The translations under genes and the position numbers were made by a program. From the NCBI GenBank assembly GCA_018895795.1, contig JAHINZ010000311.1:1-6467 (forward strand): a stretch of 6,467 bases of DNA, in the 5' to 3' direction. Within the stretch, counting starts at the first letter, position 1. The number at the start of each line of letters is the position of its first letter. Of this stretch, positions 1-6,147 are shown one piece after another. The notes beneath the pieces were generated by a model. That model was not told where the DNA came from and ran no database searches. It saw nothing but the letters and a program-made list of their open reading frames with translations. This DNA comes from Alphaproteobacteria bacterium (lineage in GTDB: Bacteria; Pseudomonadota; Alphaproteobacteria; Caulobacterales; Caulobacteraceae).

Positions 1-676
1 CGGCCGCGCCGGTGGTGCCGACGCCGAAGAACGGATCCAGGATCACGTCGCCCGGCTTGGTCGTCGACAGGATCACCCGATAGAGCAGGGCTTCCGGCTT
101 CTGGGTCGGGTGGGCCTTGTGGCCGTCCACGCCCTTGATGCGCTCCTCGCCGGTGCACAGCGGGATGGTCCAGTCCGAGCGCATCTGCACCTCGTCATTG
201 GCCATCTTCAGGGCGTCGTAATTGAACGTGTAGCGCTTGGCGTTCTGGCTCTTGGAGGCCCAGATCAGGGTCTCGTGGGCGTTGGCGAAACGGGTGCCCT
301 TGAAGTTGGGCATCGGGTTGGACTTGCGCCAGATGACGTCGTTGAGGATCCAGAAGCCCAGGTCCTGCACGGCCACGCCGACGCGGAAGATGTTGTGATA
401 GCTGCCGATCACCCAGATCGCGCCGTCGTCCTTCAGCACGCGGCGGGCGGCCTTCAGCCACTCGCGGGTGAACTTGTCATAGGCCGCGAAGCTCTCGAAC
501 TGGTCCCAGTGATCGTCGACCGCGTCGACCTTGGAATTGTCGGGACGCAGCAGGTCGCCGCCCAGCTGCAGATTGTAGGGCGGATCGGCGAAGATCAGGT
601 CGACCGACTTCTCGGGCAGGGCGTTCATCGCCTCGATGCAGTCGCCCTGAATGATGGTTTCCGGCCCGAAGGTCAT
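1..676 (-). CDS. ccrM: CcrM, cell-cycle-regulated adenine-N6 DNA methyltransferase (GANTC); C-terminal part lost at window edge
   Basis: CcrM methylates the adenine in GANTC late in the cell cycle and so sets the methylation state that cell-cycle promoters read. The ATG at 676 follows an AGGA ribosome site (684-687) with 7 bases between. The protein opens MTFGPETIIQGDCIE. The catalytic DPPY motif is at residues 31-34, inside the segment FADPPYNLQLGGD. The AdoMet-binding motif DPFFGVGTTG lies just before the edge. This order, catalytic motif before AdoMet motif, is that of the beta class of amino-methyltransferases. 225 complete codons are visible; C. crescentus CcrM has about 358, so the missing third should carry the C-terminal DNA-recognition region. 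From memory the visible part differs from C. crescentus CcrM at only a few positions, for example 2, 10 and 16. No frameshift or stop is seen. Confidence 0.97.
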   Translation of the reverse strand, partial: MTFGPETIIQGDCIEAMNALPEKSVDLIFADPPYNLQLGGDLLRPDNSKVDAVDDHWDQFESFAAYDKFTREWLKAARRVLKDDGAIWVIGSYHNIFRVGVAVQDLGFWILNDVIWRKSNPMPNFKGTRFANAHETLIWASKSQNAKRYTFNYDALKMANDEVQMRSDWTIPLCTGEERIKGVDGHKAHPTQKPEALLYRVILSTTKPGDVILDPFFGVGTTGAA

Positions 677-702
677 GTCCGCGTCCTGTAAAACAACAAA
701 CG

Positions 703-714
703 GAATCATGAGTC
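703..714 (-). promoter_or_regulatory. Two GANTC (CcrM) methylation sites in the ccrM leader
   Basis: GAATC at 703-707 and GAGTC at 710-714 both match GANTC, the target of the enzyme encoded just downstream. They lie 27-38 bases before the ccrM start codon. In C. crescentus the ccrM leader is known to hold two GANTC sites whose methylation state affects ccrM transcription. The same arrangement here suggests the feedback loop is kept; that it works here is inferred. Confidence 0.75.
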
Positions 715-730
715 TTGTTGGTGAAGGCCG

Positions 731-750
731 GGTTGAGAAGCGTGGTTAGC
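731..750 (-). promoter_or_regulatory. Weak CtrA-like element in the ccrM promoter region
   Basis: On the minus strand this stretch reads CTAACC, seven bases, then TCAACC. Both hexamers resemble the TTAACC half-site of the response regulator CtrA, which activates ccrM in C. crescentus. The classical site is TTAA-N7-TTAA, repeating every 11 bases; here the repeat distance is 13 and each half has one mismatch. It lies about 55-75 bases before the ccrM start, a sensible promoter position. Position and family knowledge support the call more than sequence fit does. Confidence 0.35.
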
Positions 751-852
751 GAAAGGTGAACGGCCCTTTTCGGGCGGTTTACTTCCCTAGCGGCGCCTCG
801 CCGATCCTCGCGGCTCACACGCCAGATCCGCGCCAGACGGGCGGCGTGATCC

Positions 853-858
853 GGGAGA
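853..858 (+). promoter_or_regulatory. Ribosome binding site that sets the acyl-CoA dehydrogenase start
   Basis: GGGAGA, five bases before the ATG at 864. It favours that start over the in-frame ATG at 756, which has no comparable site and would add 36 residues unlike this family. Confidence 0.7.
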
Positions 859-863
859 ACGCC

Positions 864-2033
864 ATGCAAAGTCCCCTCGAAGCGCTGGACCTCAGCCGCA
901 AGAGCCCCTTTTACGAGGACCACCACGCCGCCTGGCGCGACACCCTGCGCCGCTGGGTGGCCCAGGAGATCATGCCCTTCGTCGACGATTGGGACGAGGC
1001 CGGCGAATTCCCCCGCGACCTCTATCGCAAGGCCTCGGAGATCGGCCTGCTGGGTCTGGGTTGGCCCGAGGAGTTCGGCGGCTCGCCGTCCGATCCGTTC
1101 ATGTCGATCATCACCAGCCAGGAGATGGCCCGCCACGGGGCCGGGGGGATCAATGCCAGCCTGATGAGCCACGGCATCGGCCTGCCGCCGATCCGGGCCC
1201 TGGGCAGCGATGAGCTGAAGGCCCGGATCATTCCGCCGGTGCTGGCCGGCGAGAAGATCTCGGCCCTGGCCATCACCGAGCCCTCGGCCGGGTCCGACGT
1301 CGCCGCCCTGACCACGACGGCCCGGCGCGAGGGCGATGTCTATGTGGTCAATGGCGGCAAGACCTACATCACCAGCGGCATGCGGGCCGACTTCTACACC
1401 GTGGCGGTGCGCACCGGCGGCGAGGGGGCGGGCGGCATCTCGCTGCTGCTGATCGAGCGCGACCGCGAGGGCTTTTCGCGCACGCCGCTGAAAAAACAGG
1501 GCTGGTGGGCGTCCGACACCGCCAGCCTCTATTTCGACGACGTACGGGTGCCGGTCGACAATCTGATCGGAGCCGAGAACCAGGGTTTCGCCGGCATCAT
1601 GCGCAATTTCAACGGCGAGCGGATCGGCATGACGGCGGGCGCCCTGGGCTTTTCCCGGGTCTGCCTGGAGGACGCGATTGTCTGGGCCCGCGAGCGCAAG
1701 ACCTTCGGCAAGCGCCTGGCCGACCACCAGGTGATCCGCCACAAGCTGGCCGACATGTACAAGCGCATCAGCGTCACCCAGGCCTGGCTGGAGACCCTGG
1801 CCTGGCGGATCAGCCAGGGCGAGCAGCCGATCGCCGAGATCGCCCTGCTCAAGGTCCAGGCCACCGAGACCCTGGAATACTGCGCCCGCGAGGCCATGCA
1901 GGTGATGGGCGGGGCCGGCTACATGCGCGGCAGCCGCATCGAGCGCATCTATCGCGAGGTGCGGGTCAACGCCATCGGTGGCGGCTCGGAGGAGATCATG
2001 CGCGATCTGGCCGCCAGGCAAATGGGGCTCTAG
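864..2033 (+). CDS. Acyl-CoA dehydrogenase, FAD-dependent, isovaleryl/long-chain-type active site
   Basis: The product (389 residues, normal for the family) should oxidise an acyl-CoA to the trans-2-enoyl-CoA and pass electrons from FAD to electron-transfer flavoprotein in the cytoplasm. An N-terminal helical domain (about 20-130) is followed by the beta domain with signature ALAITEPSAGSD (134-145), then the C-terminal helical domain with QVMGGAGYMRG (346-356). The usual catalytic Glu of medium-chain enzymes (YEGTS) is absent: the segment here is GGGSEEIM with Gly373 at that position. A Glu is present in FNGERIG (E252), where isovaleryl- and long-chain-type enzymes carry their base, so the enzyme should be active. 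Substrate is not readable from sequence; a branched or medium/long acyl-CoA is likely. It stands alone on this strand, diverges from ccrM and converges on rnhB, with no other beta-oxidation gene in the window. Confidence 0.93.
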   Translation: MQSPLEALDLSRKSPFYEDHHAAWRDTLRRWVAQEIMPFVDDWDEAGEFPRDLYRKASEIGLLGLGWPEEFGGSPSDPFMSIITSQEMARHGAGGINASLMSHGIGLPPIRALGSDELKARIIPPVLAGEKISALAITEPSAGSDVAALTTTARREGDVYVVNGGKTYITSGMRADFYTVAVRTGGEGAGGISLLLIERDREGFSRTPLKKQGWWASDTASLYFDDVRVPVDNLIGAENQGFAGIMRNFNGERIGMTAGALGFSRVCLEDAIVWARERKTFGKRLADHQVIRHKLADMYKRISVTQAWLETLAWRISQGEQPIAEIALLKVQATETLEYCAREAMQVMGGAGYMRGSRIERIYREVRVNAIGGGSEEIMRDLAARQMGL

Positions 2034-2677
2034 CGGTCGCCGCCCATCTCTTTCGCGTTTGGGGGATCGCGGCCCTGGGCGGCCAGCTTCACGGGCGCCC
2101 AGCCCATCCGATGGATCGGCGACGGCCCCAGCAACCGCAGGCCCTCGACATGGCTCTGGGCGTGATAGCCCTTGTGGCCGGCGAAGCCGTAGCCCGGATA
2201 GAGGCCGTCCATCTCGATCATGATCCGGTCGCGGGCTTCCTTGGCGAGAATCGAGGCGGCGGCGATCGAGCAGGACAGGCTGTCGCCCTTGATCACCGTC
2301 TGGATGGGGCAGGGCAGCTTGAAGGCGTAATTTCCATCGACCAAAGCGAAGGCCGGGGTCACCGCCAGGCCCTCGATGGCGCGCCGCATGGCCAGGCCGG
2401 CGGCGTGAAGGATGTTGAGCGCCTCGATCTCCTCGATGCTGGCCAGGCCGACGCCCCAGGCGATCGCGGTCTCCTTGATCTCGATCTCGAGCCCCGCGCG
2501 GGCCTTGGCCGACAGCTTCTTGGAGTCGTTGAGGCCCTTGGGGATGCGGGCCGGATCCAGGATCACCGCCCCGGCGCTGACCGGTCCGGCCCAGGGCCCC
2601 CGGCCGGCCTCGTCCACCCCGCAGACCGGTCCGGGGCCGCAGGCGAGTTCCAGCATCATGTCGGGGCCAGTGCGCAT
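2030..2677 (-). CDS. rnhB: Ribonuclease HII
   Basis: RNase HII cuts the RNA strand of RNA-DNA hybrids and starts removal of single ribonucleotides from DNA. All hallmark motifs are present: GVDEAGRGPWAGPV (residues 20-33, catalytic D22 and E23), NDSKKLS (50-56), VDGN (D114) and KGDSLSCSIAAASILAKEARD (D132), then GYGFAGHKGY and the HR of PSPIHR near the end. D114 and D132 are 18 residues apart, as in E. coli. At 215 residues the length is normal. The start is uncertain: ATG at 2677 (MRTGPDMMLEL) is chosen, but ATGs at 2710 and 2659 are in frame, and none has a clear ribosome site, so a leaderless message is possible. Its stop overlaps that of the acyl-CoA dehydrogenase. It lies on the same strand as ccrM and upstream of it; I recall rnhB and ccrM as neighbours in several alphaproteobacteria. 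Confidence 0.95.
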   Translation of the reverse strand: MRTGPDMMLELACGPGPVCGVDEAGRGPWAGPVSAGAVILDPARIPKGLNDSKKLSAKARAGLEIEIKETAIAWGVGLASIEEIEALNILHAAGLAMRRAIEGLAVTPAFALVDGNYAFKLPCPIQTVIKGDSLSCSIAAASILAKEARDRIMIEMDGLYPGYGFAGHKGYHAQSHVEGLRLLGPSPIHRMGWAPVKLAAQGRDPPNAKEMGGDR

Positions 2678-2883
2678 GGACCGGTGTCTAGGGGGATTTG
2701 CCTTATCCATGAAGGGCAAACCCGAGCGGCGCGGCGCACCGGTCGTCTCCCCGCGGAGACGGCGGGGTCGGGCCAGAGCCCCGAAGCGTCGGCGATCTTT
2801 CCGTCTTCGCCGCGTCGGGACGGGAAGTCCTGAGACTATCACTGTGTCGGACCCGTCTAATCCTGTAAATCCGAACCACACGA

Positions 2884-2898
2884 ACATGAACTTCATGT
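2884..2898. promoter_or_regulatory. Perfect 7-1-7 palindrome, candidate operator
   Basis: ACATGAA-C-TTCATGT is a perfect inverted repeat about 100 bases before the receptor start, in an AT-rich patch. Such symmetry suits a dimeric regulator. I do not recognise it as a Fur, LacI or other named box. Confidence 0.4.
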
Positions 2899-2911
2899 AA
2901 TGTTGTCGTCG

Positions 2912-2924
2912 ATGTAATCTACAT
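2912..2924. promoter_or_regulatory. Second palindrome, ATGTA-N3-TACAT, candidate operator
   Basis: ATGTA-ATC-TACAT is a perfect 5-3-5 inverted repeat whose centre lies 27 bases from that of the 2884 palindrome. Both contain an ATGTAAT stretch in the same orientation (2895-2901 and 2912-2918), which hints at related half-sites. Function is inferred from symmetry and position only. Confidence 0.35.
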
Positions 2925-2983
2925 GTCGGTCTTGTAACTTGAGATAAATGTACGGCATCGGCAGACCTCTCATCTGTAAGTTT

Positions 2984-2990
2984 GAGGGGG
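2984..2990 (+). promoter_or_regulatory. Ribosome binding site that sets the receptor start
   Basis: GAGGGGG, five bases before the ATG at 2996. It rules against the in-frame ATG at 2948, which would place 16 residues in front of an otherwise typical signal peptide. Confidence 0.75.
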
Positions 2991-2995
2991 AACAG

Positions 2996-5044
2996 ATGAA
3001 GCGGACCATTCTGCTGGCCACCACGGCGTTTGTGATGACAACCGGCGCGGCGTTCGCCGCCCATGCGGCTGGCGCTGCGGCGACCCGTCCGCCCCCCCCG
3101 CCCGTCGCTGACCAGGCCGGTCTTCTGGTCTTCGCGCCCGAGTTTTTCGTCGCCCAACGGCCAAACACCGCGTTGGACATGGTCAATCGCGTCCCGGGCT
3201 TCTCGATCGACGACGGCACCGGCGCGCGCGGCTTCGAAGGCGCGGTCGGCAATATCCTGATCAACGGCAATCGCCCGGCCTCGAAGAACGACACCGGCTC
3301 CAACGTCCTGTCGCGCACGCCGGCCAGCCAGGTCGACCATATCGAGCTGATCCGCGGGGGCGCGCCCGGCATCGACATGCAGGGCTACGCCGTCGTCGCC
3401 AACGCCGTCCTCAAATCGACCAGCAGCCGCCAGTCGATCCTGACCCTCAATTCCGTGCAGTTCGACGGCGGGCATGACGTCTATGGCGGCTCCTACCAGT
3501 TCACCGCCCGCGAGGGCGACCGCAGCTGGGGCCTGACCCTGTCCGACGGCCTGGGCACCAGCGACTCGAACGGTCCGGGCCGCACCCTGCGCCGCGACGG
3601 GACCGGCGCCCTGGTCCGCGACGAGGCCTATGAGAACGACAGCTGGGGCGGGGGCAACGGCATCCGCGGCAACTATGCCGGCCCGCTGGCGGGCGGCAAG
3701 ATCGACGCCACGGCCCGCTACGGGATCAATGACTGGCATCAGTGGACGCGGCAACAATCCCCCGTCGCCCTGCGCCAGAGCGCCTATGACGAGGACAGCA
3801 AGAGCGGCGAGCTGGGCCTGACCTGGACGCGGCCCCTGCGGCCGGGTTGGACGCTTGAAACGCGGATGATCAACACGTTCGAGAGCTTCGACAACGTCTC
3901 CACCGGCGCCGAGACCCTGAACGCCGCGGCCAAGCCCGAGCAGCGGTTCACGGCGGACGGCAAGTCCTCCGAATCCATCCTGCGCGGCCTGGTGCGCAAC
4001 GAACGCTCGGCCGCCCTGACGATCGAGGCGGGCGGCGAGGTCGCCTACAACATGCTGGACGTGCGGCAGGCCTTCACCGTCGGCGGCGCCGCGGTGGTGC
4101 TGCCCTCGGCCTCGGTCAAGGTCGAGGAGACGCGCGGCGAGGCCTTCTCCAAGGCGACCTGGCGGGTGAACCCCAAGCTGACCCTGGAGGGCGGGCTGCG
4201 GCTGGAAAGCTCGACGATCAAGCAGTCGGGCGACGCGTCGCAGGAAAAGAGCTTCTTCTTCGCCAAGCCGCGCGTCCTGGTCAGCTGGACGCCCCTGGCC
4301 CAGACCCAGCTGCGCTTGCGGTTCGAGCGCGAGCTGGGCCAGCTGGACTTCAACGACTTCGCCGCCTCGGCCGAACTGGGCGACAGCACCGTCTATGGCG
4401 GCAATGTCGACCTGCACCCCGAACAGCGCTGGATCTCGGAACTGACCTATGAGCGCCGGTTCTGGGGCGAGGGCGTCGTCTCGCTCGGCTATCGTCACGA
4501 CAAGATCGTCGACGTCATCGACCGCCTGCCCCTGCCGCACGGCCTGTCGGCGACCGGCAATATCGGCAACGGAACCCTGGATCGCCTGTCGGCCAATATC
4601 GTGGTCCCGCTGGACAAGCTGCACATCCCCGGCGGCCGTTTCACCTTCAAGAACGACTGGAACCGGACCGAGGTCACCGATCCCACCACCGGCCAGAAGC
4701 GGCCGATCTCCAATATTCGCGCCACCCAGGCCAATCTCGGCTTCCAGCAGGATCTGACCCGGTTGAAGATCCAGTGGGGCGTCAACTGGCTGCCGCTGCT
4801 GGGCCGACCCACCTATGATCCCGACCAGACCAACAGCTGGCGCGGCGCGAACTATTACGAGACCTTCGTCGAATATAAGCCCAGCGCCACCCTGGCGCTG
4901 CGCGCCCAGCTGAACCTCTGGGACGACTTCACCACCCGCCGCGTGGTCTATGCCGATCGCGCCACCCGCGCGGTGGCCTTTGTCGAGGACCGCGCCATCG
5001 ATCCGCGCACCTTCGTGTCGCTGAAGATCCGCAAGACCTTCTGA
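2996..5044 (+). CDS. TonB-dependent outer-membrane receptor, possibly for a glucan oligosaccharide
   Basis: The 682-residue product should be an outer-membrane beta-barrel that imports a ligand using TonB energy. Residues 1-24 form a signal peptide (MKRTILLATTAFVMTTGAAFA, cleavage near AFA or AHA). A short linker with five prolines follows (32-36). Residues about 45-140 are the plug, with PEFFVAQRPNTALDMVNRVPGF, the ILINGNRPASK turn and the diagnostic IELIRGGAPGIDMQG. The rest is barrel-like, with alternating strands and turns, and ends KIRKTF, the C-terminal phenylalanine typical of outer-membrane proteins. A standard TonB box (ETVVVTG type) is not obvious; GLLVFAP (42-48) may take its place. 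At under 700 residues it is on the short side for the family. A secreted beta-glucanase gene follows 87 bases downstream on the same strand, suggesting a glucan fragment as ligand; that part is inference. Confidence 0.9.
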   Translation: MKRTILLATTAFVMTTGAAFAAHAAGAAATRPPPPPVADQAGLLVFAPEFFVAQRPNTALDMVNRVPGFSIDDGTGARGFEGAVGNILINGNRPASKNDTGSNVLSRTPASQVDHIELIRGGAPGIDMQGYAVVANAVLKSTSSRQSILTLNSVQFDGGHDVYGGSYQFTAREGDRSWGLTLSDGLGTSDSNGPGRTLRRDGTGALVRDEAYENDSWGGGNGIRGNYAGPLAGGKIDATARYGINDWHQWTRQQSPVALRQSAYDEDSKSGELGLTWTRPLRPGWTLETRMINTFESFDNVSTGAETLNAAAKPEQRFTADGKSSESILRGLVRNERSAALTIEAGGEVAYNMLDVRQAFTVGGAAVVLPSASVKVEETRGEAFSKATWRVNPKLTLEGGLRLESSTIKQSGDASQEKSFFFAKPRVLVSWTPLAQTQLRLRFERELGQLDFNDFAASAELGDSTVYGGNVDLHPEQRWISELTYERRFWGEGVVSLGYRHDKIVDVIDRLPLPHGLSATGNIGNGTLDRLSANIVVPLDKLHIPGGRFTFKNDWNRTEVTDPTTGQKRPISNIRATQANLGFQQDLTRLKIQWGVNWLPLLGRPTYDPDQTNSWRGANYYETFVEYKPSATLALRAQLNLWDDFTTRRVVYADRATRAVAFVEDRAIDPRTFVSLKIRKTF

Positions 5045-5063
5045 GGGCGCCCGGATCGGCGGG

Positions 5064-5097
5064 AGGCTGGACGCCGGCGCGCGCCGGTCTAGGCTGG
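5064..5097. repeat. 14-base GC palindrome between two AGGCTGG copies in the receptor-glucanase gap
   Basis: CCGGCGCGCGCCGG at 5074-5087 is fully palindromic and lies between direct copies of AGGCTGG at 5064-5070 and 5091-5097. It could form a hairpin in the message between the two genes. No T-run follows, so it is not a standard terminator. Confidence 0.4.
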
Positions 5098-5121
5098 CGG
5101 CCTGGACCGACGGATCTCGAC

Positions 5122-5126
5122 GAGGG
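5122..5126 (+). promoter_or_regulatory. Ribosome binding site that sets the glucanase start
   Basis: GAGGG, five bases before the ATG at 5132. The in-frame GTG at 5126 overlaps this site and is unlikely to be used. Confidence 0.65.
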
Positions 5127-5131
5127 TGAGC

Positions 5132-6046
5132 ATGGCCGACCGCCGAACAGGGCTGATCGCGGCGGCCGCGATCCTGCTGGCCGCCGCGCCCGCCGTGGCG
5201 CGACCCGCCGAAGGTTCCCAGCCGACCTGGCGACAGGTCTGGTCGGACGAGTTCGACGGAGCCCGGTTGGACCTGTCCAGATGGTCCTATGCCGTCGATT
5301 GCGGCGGCGGCGGCAATCACGAGCGGCAATGCTATGTCGACCAGGCCGACACCGTGTCGGTGCGCGACGGCCTGCTGCGCCTGACCGCCCGCAAGCAAGC
5401 CACGACCGGCCCGCCGGCCCCCTGGGCGCCCGCCGGCGCGCCGTTCGAGACCCGCGACTACCGGTCCGGCAAGATCCTGACGCGCGGCAAGCTGGCCTGG
5501 CGCTATGGGCGCATCGAGGCCCGGGCCCGGATTCCCGGCGGCCAGGGCGTCTGGCCGGCGATTTGGATGATGCCGGAGGGCGACAGCTATGGCGAGTGGC
5601 CGCGCTCGGGCGAGATCGACATCCTGGAGGCCGTCAATCTGGGCGCGCCCTGCGCGGGCTGCCCGGGCGGGCGGGAAAACCGCATCTTCGGCACGATCCA
5701 TTTCGGCGCGGGCGCCGGGGCCGATCATCGGCAGTTGGGCGGCCAGACGGTTCCGCCGCCCACGGCCGACGGATTCCACGTCTATGCGGTGGAATGGTCG
5801 CCGGGCCAGATCGTGTGGTCCGTTGACGGTCGAGCCTATTTCCAGGCCCGGGCCGAGGACTGGAAGCCCGCCGCCGGGGCGGCGACGCCGGCCCCGTTCG
5901 ACCGGCCCTTCCACCTGATCCTCAACCTCGCCGTCGGCGGCGACTGGCCCGAGGGCGCGAACGCCAAGGGCGTCGACGACGCGGCCCTGCCGGCCACGAT
6001 GGAGGTCGACTGGGTGCGGGTCAGTCAGCGGGTGGGGCTGGATTAG
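5132..6046 (+). CDS. Secreted glycoside hydrolase family 16, laminarinase-type endo-beta-1,3-glucanase
   Basis: The product (304 residues) should cut internal beta-1,3 links of laminarin-like glucans in the periplasm or outside the cell. Residues 1-23 are a signal peptide (RRTGLIAAAAILLAAAPAVA). The GH16 fold starts at WSDEFDGARLDLSRW (37-51). The active-site strand is SGEIDILEAV, with E161 as nucleophile, D163 and E166 as acid/base; the ExDxxE spacing is the laminarinase form rather than the lichenase ExDxE form. Substrate-cleft motifs GVWPAIWMMP (139-148), GTIHFG (187-192) and NLAVGGDWPEG (265-275) are also present. There is no extra carbohydrate-binding module. Four cysteines (57, 67, 174, 177) are unusual and may form disulfides after export. 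The gene follows the TonB-dependent receptor after 87 bases, probably in one operon for glucan use. Exact substrate is not certain. Confidence 0.93.
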   Translation: MADRRTGLIAAAAILLAAAPAVARPAEGSQPTWRQVWSDEFDGARLDLSRWSYAVDCGGGGNHERQCYVDQADTVSVRDGLLRLTARKQATTGPPAPWAPAGAPFETRDYRSGKILTRGKLAWRYGRIEARARIPGGQGVWPAIWMMPEGDSYGEWPRSGEIDILEAVNLGAPCAGCPGGRENRIFGTIHFGAGAGADHRQLGGQTVPPPTADGFHVYAVEWSPGQIVWSVDGRAYFQARAEDWKPAAGAATPAPFDRPFHLILNLAVGGDWPEGANAKGVDDAALPATMEVDWVRVSQRVGLD

Positions 6047-6068
6047 AGCGATTTCGGGTCCTCCGAGC

Positions 6069-6147
6069 CACTCGCCCCCTCCGGGCCTTCGGCCCTCCGC
6101 CCCCTCCGGGGGCGGACGGTCGCGAAGCGACCCGGTGGGGGCAAGTG
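6069..6147. repeat. 79-base multi-hairpin palindromic element (REP-like)
   Basis: The outer arms 6069-6084 and 6132-6147 are inverted copies (14 of 16 positions pair). Inside are three perfect or near-perfect hairpins: GGGCC-TTC-GGCCC (6083-6095), a 9-base-pair stem with a TCC loop (6096-6116), and GGTCGC-GAA-GCGACC (6118-6132). The 12-mer GCCCCCTCCGGG occurs twice (6074 and 6099). It begins 22 bases after the glucanase stop, where dispersed extragenic palindromes are commonly found, and may also act as a terminator or protect the 3' end of the mRNA, although no T-run follows. I believe elements of this kind are dispersed in Caulobacter-type genomes, but copies elsewhere cannot be seen here. 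Confidence 0.7.

Larger units (their letters stand above)
2678..2995. other. 318-base divergent spacer between rnhB and the receptor gene
   Basis: No coding signal. The half next to rnhB is GC-rich and can form hairpins, for example GTCTCC/GGAGAC at 2745-2760. The half next to the receptor gene (about 2830-2995) is clearly more AT-rich and carries two palindromes and five TGTAA motifs (starting at 2864, 2896, 2913, 2933 and 2975), as expected of a regulated promoter region. TTGTCG at 2903-2908 resembles the Caulobacter housekeeping -35 (TTGaCg). TCTACATG at 2918-2925 partly fits its -10, but the spacing is shorter than usual, so no promoter is called. Confidence 0.5.

Noticed and set aside
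110..691. A 193-codon plus-strand open frame
   Set aside because: Antisense shadow of ccrM, whose family match is unambiguous.
763..775. Hairpin GCCC-TTTTC-GGGC in the ccrM/dehydrogenase spacer as a terminator
   Set aside because: Only four base pairs, no T-run, and no gene on either strand ends near it.
756..863. Upstream in-frame start for the acyl-CoA dehydrogenase
   Set aside because: No ribosome site at 756; the ATG at 864 has GGGAGA at the right spacing and gives a family-typical N-terminus.
477..2021. A 514-codon minus-strand open frame antisense to the acyl-CoA dehydrogenase
   Set aside because: Low-complexity His/Asp/Gly/Ala-rich shadow of a clear gene, with no recognisable domain.
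1505..2833. A 442-codon plus-strand open frame spanning the dehydrogenase end and rnhB
   Set aside because: Out-of-frame shadow of the dehydrogenase followed by antisense of rnhB; its composition is Gly/Arg/Asp-rich noise.
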